Notes: generated by a model not told the origin, from the sequence alone. A stretch of DNA of 64,000 nt from Photobacterium aquimaris (GCF_002954455.1 NZ_MSCC01000001.1:1214929-1278928), one strand, 5' to 3'. Positions 36,957-47,756 are shown, counted from the first letter of the stretch. Program-made: numbers and translations.

Positions 36957-38960
36957 TTACGATTGTTTTTGATTACTAAAATCAGCAGTTATCGCAACAG
37001 CTTCATCAAGATAAACATCAGGTGCTTCATAATCTTTTGGCACCGCATCCAAATCAGAAAAAGGTTTTTCACCTAATGCTTTTTGACGTTTATTTAAGCG
37101 GGCTAAACGATCAGCGTCGTCTTTATCTTGTTCTGCTATGCGTGTCTTTTCATTCAATGAAATAGTATTGATATCTTTTTCCTTTTTATAGGTAATGATA
37201 TCTTCATTGATAAAACCAAATTCCATATTATTTTTAATACGGGTTTGGTGCTCTGCTGCTAGTATCGGTACAAGCGAGCTGTAATCATGTAATTTCTGAT
37301 AACCTGCAGGTTTAATACTATCCCAAGGCAATGCATTATCTTCAACACTTTCTCCAGTCTCAGCAGGATCAATTGCTGAAGGGAAAGAAATATCAGGAAC
37401 AACACCCAGGTTTTGGGTACTTCCACCATTAATACGATAGAATTTTTGGATAGTATATTGAACATGACCTAATGGTTTATCAAATAAATCATAGAGATGA
37501 TTTAATGAACGGTGTTGTTGCACCGTACCTTTACCAAAAGATTGCTCACCTAAAACAATGGCACGTCCGTAATCTTGCATTGCTGCTGCAAAAATTTCTG
37601 AAGCAGATGCACTGTAGCGGTTAACTAATACAGTCAATGGTCCATCAAAAGAAATTTGATCGTCTGAATCACCATTAACTTTAATTCGGCCATAACTATC
37701 ACGCACTTGCACAACCGGTCCACTTGAAATAAATAAACCCGTTAATGCCGTTGCTTCTGTTAAAGCACCACCACCATTATTACGTAAGTCGATCACAATA
37801 CCATCAACCTTCTGATCATTTAATTTGACCAGTTCTTTTTTGGTATCTTGTGATAATCCAACATAAAAGCTTGGAATTTCAATCACACCGATTTTTTTAC
37901 CATCGACAGTTTTCACTTCCGATTTCGCTGCACGATCTTCAAGACGGATCTTATCTCGTACAATTGTTACGGTGTAACTCTTCGCATTATTGCCTTCAGG
38001 TAATATGTCCAGAATAACCTTACTGCCCTTCGGGCCTTTGATTAACTGCACAACATCATCAAGACGCCAACCAATAACATCAACAACTTTCTTGCCTTCT
38101 TGACCTACGCCAATAATGCGATCACCTGCTGCAATTTTTTTCGAACTAGCTGCTGGTCCACCAGCAACTAAAGAGCGAATTTTGGTATAGTCGTCTTCAA
38201 CCTGCAATACCGCACCAATTCCTTCTAATGACAGATTCATCTCTGCCTGAAATTGTTCAGCATTACGTGGCGATAAATAACTTGTATGTGGATCGACCTC
38301 ACGCGAAAAAGCATTCATATATAACTGAAATACATCTTCACTGTGTGTTTGTGTTAAACGCTTAATCGCATTGTTATAACGCTTAGTTAACGTCTTTTGA
38401 ATCTCAGGCCATTTTTTACCGGCAAGTTTAAGATTTAACGCATCGTATTTAACCCGTTGTCGCCAAATCTCATTCAATTCAGTGTCGTTTTTAGGCCATT
38501 CAAGCTCTGAACGATCAATAACAAAGTCATCTTTATTATCGAATTTGATTTCAGTATCAAGCTGAGTTAACGCAAATTGATACCGTTCAAAACGACGCTG
38601 AAGGACTTTATTAAAAATATCAAACGCAGCAGATGTATTCCCTGATTTCAGTTGATCATCTAACTGGTTTTTCCATTTACCAAATTGTTCAACATCTGTT
38701 GCATCAAGAAAGCTTTTATTATAATCAAGCATTTCAATATAACGATTGAATACTTGTCCAGAAAACTGATCATCAAGTGCAAAATGCTTATAGTGAGAAC
38801 GCGTATAACGCGACGCCACTCTTGTGCTCGCGGTTGCATGCTGTTTTTCAGGAGCAAGATGCGGCACATCACTTAATGAATACTTAGCCTCAGCGGCTTG
38901 AACCGAAGCTGCTAGCATCATGCCAGCAGCTATCAGTGAGAAACGGAATCGACAATTCAT
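36957..38960 (-). CDS. prc: Periplasmic tail-specific protease Prc (Tsp)
   Basis: 667 residues (E. coli 682) with signal peptide MNCRFRFSLIAAGMMLAASV. A PDZ domain (LEGIGAVLQVEDDYTKIRS and following) is embedded before the S41 protease domain, with the catalytic Ser in RYSASASEIFAAAMQDYGRA and Lys in GEQSFGKGTVQ. It degrades proteins with nonpolar C termini and processes penicillin-binding protein 3. It follows proQ by 17 bases, the same operon as in E. coli. Confidence 0.96.
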   Translation of the reverse strand: MNCRFRFSLIAAGMMLAASVQAAEAKYSLSDVPHLAPEKQHATASTRVASRYTRSHYKHFALDDQFSGQVFNRYIEMLDYNKSFLDATDVEQFGKWKNQLDDQLKSGNTSAAFDIFNKVLQRRFERYQFALTQLDTEIKFDNKDDFVIDRSELEWPKNDTELNEIWRQRVKYDALNLKLAGKKWPEIQKTLTKRYNNAIKRLTQTHSEDVFQLYMNAFSREVDPHTSYLSPRNAEQFQAEMNLSLEGIGAVLQVEDDYTKIRSLVAGGPAASSKKIAAGDRIIGVGQEGKKVVDVIGWRLDDVVQLIKGPKGSKVILDILPEGNNAKSYTVTIVRDKIRLEDRAAKSEVKTVDGKKIGVIEIPSFYVGLSQDTKKELVKLNDQKVDGIVIDLRNNGGGALTEATALTGLFISSGPVVQVRDSYGRIKVNGDSDDQISFDGPLTVLVNRYSASASEIFAAAMQDYGRAIVLGEQSFGKGTVQQHRSLNHLYDLFDKPLGHVQYTIQKFYRINGGSTQNLGVVPDISFPSAIDPAETGESVEDNALPWDSIKPAGYQKLHDYSSLVPILAAEHQTRIKNNMEFGFINEDIITYKKEKDINTISLNEKTRIAEQDKDDADRLARLNKRQKALGEKPFSDLDAVPKDYEAPDVYLDEAVAITADFSNQKQS

Positions 38961-38977
38961 GTGTCGCGCATTCTCCT

Positions 38978-39610
38978 TTATGAACGCAAGTGCTCCGCTT
39001 TAACAGCCATTACTAGACCGTTATTTAAACGAACTCGCACATCGTCCTTGTTAATTTCAACAATAGTCGCAGGCATGTTACCTGAACCCATGTTCACTTG
39101 AACATTTTTGCCTACGATTACTTCATCAGCATTCAGTACACGTGTCGTCTCTACAGGCTTCTTTTTAATAGTAGCTGTTTTTGGCTTAGTGTTACTAGAT
39201 TTAACTGTTTTTGCTCGCGTTTTTTTAGCTTCGCCTTCTTTAGCCGCTTTAGCAATTGCTTGCTCTTTACGACGAGTGCGTACTTTAGCTTTGCTTTCTT
39301 CTAAAGCTTTAAGCGCATGATCTACGTGCTCTTGCTCTAGAACATCACAATCATTACCATCTAGATCAACACGGTTCACACCCGCTTTAACACCGTGAAG
39401 GTAACGCCAAGAAGATGTGTATTGACGTAGAGCTGTACGTAGTTGAGTCTTGCTTACTTTTGGATCTTCGCTAAGACGCTCTGCAAGGTCTTGGAAGATA
39501 CCAATTTTAAGTGGCTTCGCTTCACCTTCAACAGTGAAACATTTTGGGAAACGCTCAGCGATGTATGCAATAACTTCTTTACTGTTCGTTAACTTTTCAG
39601 AGTTTTCCAT
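38978..39610 (-). CDS. proQ: RNA chaperone ProQ
   Basis: 210 residues starting [20 protein letters not shown] at 39610; RBS AGGAAA sits seven bases upstream, and the longer form MSGNSMEN has none. An N-terminal FinO-like RNA-binding domain (about 8-115, including [13 protein letters not shown] and [14 protein letters not shown]) is joined by a Lys/Ala-rich linker (about 120-155) to a C-terminal Tudor-like domain ([19 protein letters not shown]). It binds structured sRNAs and mRNA 3' ends. It is cotranscribed with prc. Confidence 0.96.
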   Translation of the reverse strand: MENSEKLTNSKEVIAYIAERFPKCFTVEGEAKPLKIGIFQDLAERLSEDPKVSKTQLRTALRQYTSSWRYLHGVKAGVNRVDLDGNDCDVLEQEHVDHALKALEESKAKVRTRRKEQAIAKAAKEGEAKKTRAKTVKSSNTKPKTATIKKKPVETTRVLNADEVIVGKNVQVNMGSGNMPATIVEINKDDVRVRLNNGLVMAVKAEHLRS

Positions 39611-39719
39611 GGAGTTTCCTGACATAAACGAGGATTGCTCGTTATTTGTGCTTTGTTCAAAAAGAAATAGTGCTGCTATTATAATTACCTAACGCGGAAA
39701 AACCACCGAAAGCATGAAA

Positions 39720-40178
39720 TTAGAGTACTTTTTGTAGTGCTTCTACGAAAGAAACTAGACCTTGTTCATCATTTTGGTCAAATCTTGACAAAATTGGACT
39801 ATCAATATCCAGCACTCCGATTAATTTTCCCTTAACAATAAGTGGAATAACGATTTCAGAATTACTTACAGCATCACATGCAATGTGTCCAGGGAAAGCA
39901 TGTACATCGGAAATACGTTGTACTTTATTTTCAGAAATTGCTGTACCACAAACGCCGCGTCCAACAGGAATACGTACACAAGCAGGATTTCCTTGAAATG
40001 GACCTAAGACTAATTGGTCTTGTTTCAATAAATAAAACCCAACCCAATTAATTTGTTCTAACTCCATATTTAATAACGCACTAATATTAGACATATTAGC
40101 GATAAGATCCGTTTCACCCTCAATAAGAGCCAATGCCTGTTGTGTTAGACGATGATAAAAAGCGGTTGAATTTTCCAT
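39720..40178 (-). CDS. msrC: Free methionine-(R)-sulfoxide reductase
   Basis: 152 residues, a single GAF domain of the fRMsr/YebR family. The conserved cysteines are visible in NPACVR, GRGVCG and HIACD; the third is the catalytic one in the known enzymes. It reduces free Met-R-sulfoxide using thioredoxin. It lies upstream of proQ with a gap of about 110 bases and is divergent from the ABC exporter. Confidence 0.93.
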   Translation of the reverse strand: MENSTAFYHRLTQQALALIEGETDLIANMSNISALLNMELEQINWVGFYLLKQDQLVLGPFQGNPACVRIPVGRGVCGTAISENKVQRISDVHAFPGHIACDAVSNSEIVIPLIVKGKLIGVLDIDSPILSRFDQNDEQGLVSFVEALQKVL

Positions 40179-40243
40179 AGCTTACTCCGTATATAGCCGT
40201 TAGAATAGTAAGAACACCACTGATAATAGGAATTATTCTCACA

Positions 40244-42097
40244 GTGAAAGAAAAGAACCATCTTATGATTAATTGGTCTTGGTTACTACAACAAGCAAAA
40301 TCACATAAACCAAGATTAATTGTTGCAAACATTATTGCTGTTATCGCGACCTTGATCAGTGTACCCATTCCACTTTTGATGCCACTAATGGTTGATGAAG
40401 TTCTATTACATAAACCAGGCGAAGGCATCACTTATCTTAACGCCCTTCTACCTTTTGCTTGGCACAATGCAACAGGCTACATTATTTTAGTGCTTGTTCT
40501 GGTTGTATTAATGCGCACCTTTAGCCAAGCGCTGAATATACTGCAAAGCCGACAATTTACATTAGTATCAAAAGATATAACCTATAACTTACGTCAGCAC
40601 TTACTCGATAAACTTGGCCGTATAAGTATGCGGCAGTATGAAGAACGAGGCAGTGGTGGAATCAGTTCTCATCTTATTACAGATGTCGAGACCATTGATA
40701 AGTTTGTTGGTGATACGCTAAGTCGGTTTATTATCGGGCTCTTAACGGTTGTAGGTACCGCGGGTGTTCTACTTTGGCTTGATTGGAAACTCGGGCTTTT
40801 TATTCTTATCATCAATCCTATTGTTGTCTATGCGTCTAAGCTCATGGGTAGCCGCGTAAAAAACCTAAAGCATAAAGAAAACCAATCTTACGAAACATTT
40901 CAACATCGTTTAATTGAAGTATTAGATGGCCTTTATCAATTACGGGCTTCTAATCGTGAGCGTGATTTTTTAGAGCAATTAAAAGGCAATGCCAGTGATA
41001 TTCGCCATAGTGCGGATAAATATGCATGGCAATCAGAAGCCGCTGGGCGTGTTTCCTTTCTATTATTCTTAATTGGTTTTGAAATCTTTCGAGCAGCAGC
41101 AATGTTAATGGTGTTATTTAGTAACTTAACCATTGGTGAAATGTTAGCTGTGTTTAGTTATTTATGGTTTATGTTAGGCCCAATTCAAGAATTATTAGGT
41201 ATTCAATTTGCTTGGTATGGTGCATCAGCTGCAATGCAACGCCTTAATAGCCTATTAGCACTTGAAGAAGAAACACGACCACCAGCAACGGTTAACCCTT
41301 TTAATGATGAACAAACTATTGCGATTGAAATTCGTAACTTGCATTTCTCCTATGATAATGACAAAGAAGTACTTTGCGGGTTAAACCTTAACATTCCTGC
41401 AGGTAAACGCGTGGCATTAGTGGGTGCGTCTGGTGGCGGTAAATCAACCTTAATTCAATTATTACTTGGCATTTATCAAAAAAGCAGTGGCGATATTTTA
41501 ATAAACGGTCATCCTATTGAGGCAGTTAGTTATGAAGCACTACGTGAGAAAATGGCAGTCGTATTACAGCAACCGGTGCTGTTTAATGAAACGTTACGTC
41601 ATAACTTAACTCTTGGTGGTTCATTCAGTGATGATGAGTTATGGCGAGCGTTAGATATTGCTCAACTGGCAGATGTCACTGAACGCTTAACACACGGTTT
41701 GAATACTGAGATTGGCCGTCAAGGCATTCGTTTATCTGGTGGACAACGACAACGATTAGCCATTGCACGCATGATTCTGTCTAATCCTGAATTTGTTATT
41801 CTTGACGAAGCGACATCAGCTTTAGATACCTCAACTGAGGCCGCTTTGCATAACGCACTCAATACGTTTTTGAAAAATAAAACTACCTTGATTGTTGCTC
41901 ATCGTTTATCTGCCGTTAAACAAGCTGATATTATTTATGTACTTGAAGATGGCTTAGTCAGTCAATCAGGTACCCATGTTGAATTGGTTAATACCCAAGG
42001 GCTATATCAAACGCTTTATGGTTCAATTCAATCGGCTGATGTGACAACGAATAGTATCGTTTCACACGAAGCAGTAGCCAGCATCAACACAAAATAA
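40244..42097 (+). CDS. ABC exporter, fused membrane and ATPase domains
   Basis: 617 residues: a six-helix type-I exporter membrane domain (about 15-320) and an ATPase domain (about 360-590) with Walker A GASGGGKST, signature RLSGGQRQR and Walker B FVILDEATSALD. It is a half-transporter that should dimerise; similar proteins are annotated as multidrug or lipid exporters (MsbA/MdlB-like). The start could be the GTG at 40244 or the ATG at 40265, and neither has a strong RBS. It is inserted between msrC and letA, which are neighbours in E. coli. Substrate unknown. Confidence 0.85.
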   Translation: MKEKNHLMINWSWLLQQAKSHKPRLIVANIIAVIATLISVPIPLLMPLMVDEVLLHKPGEGITYLNALLPFAWHNATGYIILVLVLVVLMRTFSQALNILQSRQFTLVSKDITYNLRQHLLDKLGRISMRQYEERGSGGISSHLITDVETIDKFVGDTLSRFIIGLLTVVGTAGVLLWLDWKLGLFILIINPIVVYASKLMGSRVKNLKHKENQSYETFQHRLIEVLDGLYQLRASNRERDFLEQLKGNASDIRHSADKYAWQSEAAGRVSFLLFLIGFEIFRAAAMLMVLFSNLTIGEMLAVFSYLWFMLGPIQELLGIQFAWYGASAAMQRLNSLLALEEETRPPATVNPFNDEQTIAIEIRNLHFSYDNDKEVLCGLNLNIPAGKRVALVGASGGGKSTLIQLLLGIYQKSSGDILINGHPIEAVSYEALREKMAVVLQQPVLFNETLRHNLTLGGSFSDDELWRALDIAQLADVTERLTHGLNTEIGRQGIRLSGGQRQRLAIARMILSNPEFVILDEATSALDTSTEAALHNALNTFLKNKTTLIVAHRLSAVKQADIIYVLEDGLVSQSGTHVELVNTQGLYQTLYGSIQSADVTTNSIVSHEAVASINTK

Positions 42098-42215
42098 TAT
42101 AGTGTGCATCAATCGGCGCTCATTGATGCTAGTTATTGTTTTTATACAAACAATGAGTCACTAGCAACCCAATAAGCGCTTTTGTACACCTTACTATCAA
42201 AGGAAGAAACGCACC

Positions 42216-43412
42216 ATGTCGAAGGCTCGACGCTGCCCAGGCTGCGATTTACTTGTGTTGCCTGAAGTTGCAACACAAGGACACAGTGCCTATTGCCCAC
42301 GTTGCCATACTCGACTGTATCGTGGTGGTATTGCGCGCTTTAATGCAGAATTAGCGCTTGCGCTTGCTTGTCTTATTCTTTATATCCCAATGGTTAGCCT
42401 GCCGTTAGTTACCATTCGTTTAATTGGCCAGATGATACCTGCTACATTAACCTCTGGAACTGTTGCTCTCGCTCCAACCTTCCCTGCCGTTGCAATTTTA
42501 ATTCTTTTTTGTAGTGCCATTGCGCCATTATTATTGATCTGTGCTGTTTTGAGTGCACAATTATCATTACGTTTTCGGAAACTGCGGTTATTTAAACTAT
42601 CACTGTGGATTCTGTCTCACTTAAAACAATGGACAATGTTAGAAGTCTTTTTAATTAGTTTGGCTATTTCATGTTTTAAAGTGCAAGAAGTCGCCGACAT
42701 TTATGTTGGAGTAGGATTATATTGCTTAATCAGTATGCAAATTCTATTGTCAGTACTGTTAACGAAAATCAGTGTTCGCCGTTATTGGGATGCTTGGCAA
42801 CCCGAAAATGAACATATCAGTGACAAACTTGATACTGTCTGTCATAGCTGTCACTTAACCCAAGAAGCATTACCACATTGCCGCCGTTGTGGCAGTCAAT
42901 TACATCACCGAATCCCTAAATCACTTCAGAAAACATGGGCATATCTTATTACCGCCAGTATTTTTATATTGCCGGCGAACCTTTATCCTATTTCTATCTT
43001 CATGAATAACGGTAAACGCATTGAAGATACTATCTTTTCCGGTGTTGCCGGTTTAGTAAAAACAGGAATGACCAGTATTGCCATCATCATCTTTGTTGCC
43101 AGTATTGTTGTTCCCGTCGCTAAAATCATTGGTTTAGCATATATATTATTATGCATTCAATTTAAACAGCATAGCCAACGTCTACAACGCATGCGTATTT
43201 TCCGTATCGTACATTGGATTGGAAAATGGTCCGTCATGGATCTTTTTGTCATTGCGATTATGGTCGCTTTAATCGACCGTGGGCAACTTCTTGATTTTAC
43301 ACCAGGGCCTGGTGCCATTGCTTTTGGTGTAGTCGTTATTTTAACAATGTTAGCAGCAGAGAGCTTAGATTCTCGTCTAATCTGGGACAAATATGAACAA
43401 CGAACCAAATAA
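42216..43412 (+). CDS. letA: PqiA-family inner-membrane protein LetA (YebS)
   Basis: 398 residues with two repeats of a zinc-ribbon plus four transmembrane helices. The zinc ribbons are CPGC...CPRC (residues about 8-29) and CHSC...CRRC (about 210-230). LetA works with LetB in phospholipid transport between inner and outer membranes. RBS AAAGGAAG precedes the ATG. The end overlaps letB by 20 bases. Confidence 0.93.
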   Translation: MSKARRCPGCDLLVLPEVATQGHSAYCPRCHTRLYRGGIARFNAELALALACLILYIPMVSLPLVTIRLIGQMIPATLTSGTVALAPTFPAVAILILFCSAIAPLLLICAVLSAQLSLRFRKLRLFKLSLWILSHLKQWTMLEVFLISLAISCFKVQEVADIYVGVGLYCLISMQILLSVLLTKISVRRYWDAWQPENEHISDKLDTVCHSCHLTQEALPHCRRCGSQLHHRIPKSLQKTWAYLITASIFILPANLYPISIFMNNGKRIEDTIFSGVAGLVKTGMTSIAIIIFVASIVVPVAKIIGLAYILLCIQFKQHSQRLQRMRIFRIVHWIGKWSVMDLFVIAIMVALIDRGQLLDFTPGPGAIAFGVVVILTMLAAESLDSRLIWDKYEQRTK

Positions 43413-46020
43413 CGAGCAGCCACAACGCGTGAATATTCGCAGTGATCGGGGCTTATCACCTTTATGGTTATTACCATTATTAGCAATTATTGTCGCGGGA
43501 TGGTTACTTTATAAAGCCGTTAATGAGGGCGGCGAACGTATTCAAATTCACTTTAACGATGCCGTTGGTTTAGTCGCGGGGCGTACCACTATTCGCTATC
43601 AAGGATTAGAGGTAGGTATTGTTCGTGATGTAACGTTATCAAAAGATCTTAAAAGCATCTATGTATCTGCAGATATCTACCCAGAAGCCGTAAAAACACT
43701 TCGTACACATACTCAATTTTGGTTAGTAAAACCTAAGGCTTCTATTACTGGTATCTCTGGTTTAGATGCCCTAGTTTCAGGTAATTACATTGCCCTTCAA
43801 CCAGGGCTAGGTGAAGAAGCAACAAAATTTACCGCACTAGAAAACCAACCGGCAAACATGCCTACAAATAATGGTTTAACCCTACAATTAAAAGCGCCGA
43901 ACCTAGGCTCTCTCAGTATTGGCTCACAAATTTTTTATAAAAAGATCCCTGTCGGTGAAATTTATAACTACACCCTTAGTGCTAATAAGAAAGAAGTGCT
44001 GATTGATGCGCTGATCAAACCGCATTATGCCAATCTAGTGACCAATAAAAGCCGTTTTTGGAATGTAAGTGGTGTAAATGCCAATATTGGTTTTAATGGT
44101 GTTGATGTCCAATTTGAAAGCTTATCAGCATTGATTGCTGGTGCAATTGCATTTGACTCTCCTGATGCGGGTAAACCTATTGATGAAGGACATTTATTTA
44201 ACCTCTATCCAGATATTAATACTGCAGGTCGTGGTATCGCTATAACCATCACTCTTCCGGATGATAATAACGTCAGCAATTCAGGGGCGCCAATTATGTA
44301 TCGTGGCCTTCAAATTGGTAAAATTTCAGATTTAAAACTAGATGAAAAAACCAATAAAATTATTGCTCACGCCGCTATCGAACCCAGCATGAGTGATCTG
44401 CTTAATAATGGCTCACGGTTATTACTTGAAGAAGCGCAAGTTTCACTGACAGGAGTCAAAAATATTGGCAACCTTGTGCGCGGTAATTACCTTCGTTTAA
44501 TTCCTGGTGAAGGTAAAACAACGCGTCATTTTACAGCTATCACCCAAAACACGCTTGAAGAGCAACAACCTGGTGTGGCTGTTTTCTCGCTATATGCCAA
44601 TAAAAGCTTCGGCTTAAAAGCAGGCACTAAATTACGTTATCGTGGGATTGATGTTGGCCATATCACTAGCGTGAAACTTGATGGTGACCGCGTACGATTA
44701 GATGCATTAATTCAACCACAATATACCCACTTAATTCGCTCTCATAGCCGTTTCTTTATTGACGGTGGTATTGAAGCCAATATTAGTAATAACGGTGTTG
44801 ATGTTTCTATTCCTGCGGCAGATCAATTGATAAGCAGCGCCATTAGCTTTACATCGAGTGGTAAACAAGGGATCAAAAAGAGTTATTCACTGTTTAAAAA
44901 TAGACACCTCGCTAAGCTTGCCGATGAAAAATTAAAAGGCTTTACCTCTATTACGCTTGTCGCTGATAACTTGCCTGCTATATCTGAAGGCAGTCCGGTG
45001 CTTTATCGTAATCTTCAGGTTGGTGAGATCACCAGTTTTGCCCTTAAAACATCAGGGGTTGAGATAAAACTGAATATACAGAAGAAATACCGTCATTTAA
45101 TAAACAGCAACACTGTTTTTTGGAACCGTTCAGGGGTTGAAGTAGAAGCTGGACTTAATGGCGTTAAAATTAAAGCGGCTCCACTCTCAACCTTACTTAA
45201 AGGCGGCATTGCATTTGACTCTATTAAAGGTGTGGCAAACCGTTCAGGCCGTGACTATAAACTTTACTCAAGTTTAAGTGATGCTCAACATTTTGGCGTC
45301 ATGATCACTCTAACTGCCGATGATGCTCGTTCTATTTCAAAATCGACGGCGATTAAATATCAAGGGGTAGTGATTGGTAAAGTTGATAATATTCAACCTA
45401 ACTTTGAACGTAATAACGTCACTGTAAAAGCACGCTTATTCCCACAATATGCCGATATAATTGCTCGTAAAGATAGCTATTTCTGGGTAGTAAAACCTAA
45501 GATTAGTTTAAGTGGCAGCGAAAACTTAGATTCACTCCTAAGCTCATACATTGCAGTACAACCAGGAAAAGGCTTAACCTCTCACAATTTCAAGTTAGGC
45601 TCTGCGGAATTATTTGATGCTGGTAAAACCTTTGTTTTAGAAAGTGAAGATCGTGGCTCTGTTAGTGAAGGTACGCCTTTGCTTTATCGTAATATTCAAG
45701 TTGGCCAAGTGATTAACGTTGCTTTAGGTGCATTAGCTGATCGCGTATTAATTACCGTACAGATTGAGCAAAAGTATCGCCATCTTATACGCACTAATAG
45801 TGTGTTCTGGAATGCATCAGGATTAAACGTTGATGTCGGCCTTACGGGTGCAAAAGTTAAAGCGGGAACTTTTGATAGTTTACTCCGTGGTGGTATTTCA
45901 TTTGCAACACCGGCCACACATCCACTCGCGCCACAAGCGAAACATGGCAAACACTTCTTACTTAATAAAGAAGTCAATCCTAAATGGTTAACTTGGCGTA
46001 CAGCAATTCCCATCAAATAA
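43393..46020 (+). CDS. letB: MCE-domain protein LetB (YebT), envelope lipid-transport tunnel
   Basis: 875 residues (E. coli LetB 877). An N-terminal transmembrane helix (about 20-40) anchors seven tandem MCE domains; repeated units with V-G-x-T-x-I-R/L-Y-R/Q-G-L/I-x-VG-x-I/V are visible at roughly 115-130 residue intervals. In E. coli, LetB forms a stacked-ring tunnel that spans the periplasm and conducts lipids. It is translationally coupled to letA. Confidence 0.95.
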   Translation: MNNEPNNEQPQRVNIRSDRGLSPLWLLPLLAIIVAGWLLYKAVNEGGERIQIHFNDAVGLVAGRTTIRYQGLEVGIVRDVTLSKDLKSIYVSADIYPEAVKTLRTHTQFWLVKPKASITGISGLDALVSGNYIALQPGLGEEATKFTALENQPANMPTNNGLTLQLKAPNLGSLSIGSQIFYKKIPVGEIYNYTLSANKKEVLIDALIKPHYANLVTNKSRFWNVSGVNANIGFNGVDVQFESLSALIAGAIAFDSPDAGKPIDEGHLFNLYPDINTAGRGIAITITLPDDNNVSNSGAPIMYRGLQIGKISDLKLDEKTNKIIAHAAIEPSMSDLLNNGSRLLLEEAQVSLTGVKNIGNLVRGNYLRLIPGEGKTTRHFTAITQNTLEEQQPGVAVFSLYANKSFGLKAGTKLRYRGIDVGHITSVKLDGDRVRLDALIQPQYTHLIRSHSRFFIDGGIEANISNNGVDVSIPAADQLISSAISFTSSGKQGIKKSYSLFKNRHLAKLADEKLKGFTSITLVADNLPAISEGSPVLYRNLQVGEITSFALKTSGVEIKLNIQKKYRHLINSNTVFWNRSGVEVEAGLNGVKIKAAPLSTLLKGGIAFDSIKGVANRSGRDYKLYSSLSDAQHFGVMITLTADDARSISKSTAIKYQGVVIGKVDNIQPNFERNNVTVKARLFPQYADIIARKDSYFWVVKPKISLSGSENLDSLLSSYIAVQPGKGLTSHNFKLGSAELFDAGKTFVLESEDRGSVSEGTPLLYRNIQVGQVINVALGALADRVLITVQIEQKYRHLIRTNSVFWNASGLNVDVGLTGAKVKAGTFDSLLRGGISFATPATHPLAPQAKHGKHFLLNKEVNPKWLTWRTAIPIK

Positions 46021-46037
46021 TCATTAAAGCCACAATA

Positions 46038-46064
46038 AAAAAGGGACATTGAATGTCCCTTTTT
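46038..46064 (+). terminator. letAB terminator
   Basis: Perfect 12-bp stem AAAAAGGGACAT-TGA-ATGTCCCTTTTT followed by CTTTTC, 17 bases after the letB stop. Confidence 0.95.
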
Positions 46065-46210
46065 CTTTTCTATCACCTCATGTTTATAAAACTTCACATC
46101 TAATATGTTATTTCATAATAAAAACTGATCCACATACATAACAGACTTAGAAGCTTCGATAGCCGATATAAATTTGTTGTTGTTTAGTATAGAATCGCGG
46201 CATTGCTAGT

Positions 46211-47659
46211 TTGACAGAGAGTGCTACCTTGCATCCTAATATCTATATTCCTGACGCTTTTATTGATCTCATCAAGCACACAATGCCAGAAAATCTGAGC
46301 ATTGATGAATTTATCAGCTGCTGTAAAACACCGCTACGTCGTAGTATTCGTGTCAATACGCTTAAAATTAGCGTCGCAGATTTTCTTACTCGTGTAGCAG
46401 ATAAGGATTGGACGCTAACCCCAGTTCCTTGGTGTGATACTGGGTTTTGGATCAAACGTGAGGATGAAGAAAGCGTTTCATTAGGCAATACTGCCGAACA
46501 TATGGCTGGGTTATTCTATATTCAAGAAGCCAGCTCAATGATGCCTGTCACTGCACTGCTTGATAAGAATGATGATCTTGATTGCGTTCTCGATATGGCA
46601 TCTGCTCCTGGTTCTAAAACTACCCAAATTGCTTGCGCTATGCAAAATAAAGGCGCATTGGTTGCAAACGAATTAGCAGCGAGCCGTATTAAAGTCCTTC
46701 ACGCTAACTTACAACGCTGTGGTGTCCATAATGCAGCACTAACCCACTTTGATGGCTGTGTTTTTGGTACTTGGGCTCCTGAAGCATTTGACTCGATTTT
46801 ACTTGATGCACCATGCTCAGGTGAAGGTGCTATTCGTAAAGATGATGATGCAATGGCTAACTGGAGCCTTGAATCTATTGATGAAATTGCAGCAGTACAA
46901 CGCAATTTAATTGTCAGTGCCTTTCAAGCATTAAAGCCAGGTGGTGTGATGGTGTACTCAACATGTACCCTTAACCAACATGAAAACCAAGAGGTTTGCC
47001 ACTATCTGAAACAAACCTTTGGCGATGCCGTTGAGTTTGAATCTTTAGGTGATTTATTTGATGGCGCACAACAAGCATTAACTGCGGAAGGGTTTTTACA
47101 CGTCTATCCTCAAGTTTTTGATAGCGAAGGTTTCTTTGTTGCACGTATTCGCAAGCATGCATCAGTTGAAACTGAACCTGTTAAAAAACGTATGGGTAAA
47201 TTCCCTTTTAGCCAAGTAAAAGCAGACGAACAACAACTCATCGCTCAACAACTTAATGCTGATCTTGATATCACATTATCAACCAATAGTGATATTTGGT
47301 TACGAGATAAAGAAGTGTGGTTATTCCCTTCACAAATCAAACCTTTAATTGGTGAGATTCGTTTTCAGCGTATTGGTATTAAGTTAGCAGAGCAGCACAA
47401 GAAAGGCTATCGCTGGCAACATGAGGCAATCATGACACTTGCTACTGGTAAAGAGACTGTTGCCATAGCATTAACTGCACCACAAGCTAAAGAATGGTTT
47501 ATGGGCCGAGATATTCGCCCAGAAAATCTAACCGGAAAAGGTGAAGTGATTGTTACTTATCGTGATTACCCTATTGGTATCGGTAAATGGGTGGGTAATC
47601 GAATCAAAAATGGCTTACCTCGCGAATTAGTACGCGATACTAACCTGTTTGATATTTAA
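46211..47659 (+). CDS. rsmF: 16S rRNA m5C1407 methyltransferase RsmF
   Basis: 482 residues (E. coli 479). It has AAPGSKTT-type SAM site (ASAPGSKTTQIACAMQNKG), the motif IV cysteine in LLDAPCSGEGA and the catalytic cysteine in STCTLNQHENQ; a C-terminal PUA-like region is also present. The start is uncertain because no ATG is suitable: TTG at 46211 (MTESATLHPNIYIPDAF) or TTG at 46229 both precede the conserved IYIPDAF. It follows letB, as in E. coli. Confidence 0.95.
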   Translation: MTESATLHPNIYIPDAFIDLIKHTMPENLSIDEFISCCKTPLRRSIRVNTLKISVADFLTRVADKDWTLTPVPWCDTGFWIKREDEESVSLGNTAEHMAGLFYIQEASSMMPVTALLDKNDDLDCVLDMASAPGSKTTQIACAMQNKGALVANELAASRIKVLHANLQRCGVHNAALTHFDGCVFGTWAPEAFDSILLDAPCSGEGAIRKDDDAMANWSLESIDEIAAVQRNLIVSAFQALKPGGVMVYSTCTLNQHENQEVCHYLKQTFGDAVEFESLGDLFDGAQQALTAEGFLHVYPQVFDSEGFFVARIRKHASVETEPVKKRMGKFPFSQVKADEQQLIAQQLNADLDITLSTNSDIWLRDKEVWLFPSQIKPLIGEIRFQRIGIKLAEQHKKGYRWQHEAIMTLATGKETVAIALTAPQAKEWFMGRDIRPENLTGKGEVIVTYRDYPIGIGKWVGNRIKNGLPRELVRDTNLFDI

Positions 47660-47743
47660 TATTATTCAATCAGTTACTATTAATTAATATTTTATTGACT
47701 GAATAAACAATTATTTTAAATTAAAACTGGAAAATCATCACAG

Positions 47744-47750
47744 CTAAACT
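47744..47750 (+). promoter_or_regulatory. Sigma-S-type -10 element of the SdsR-like RNA
   Basis: CTAAACT, preceded by G, matches the sigma-S -10 consensus CTATACT at six of seven positions. It is placed seven bases before the start expected for a 100-base SdsR. Confidence 0.5.
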
Positions 47751-47756
47751 AGTATT

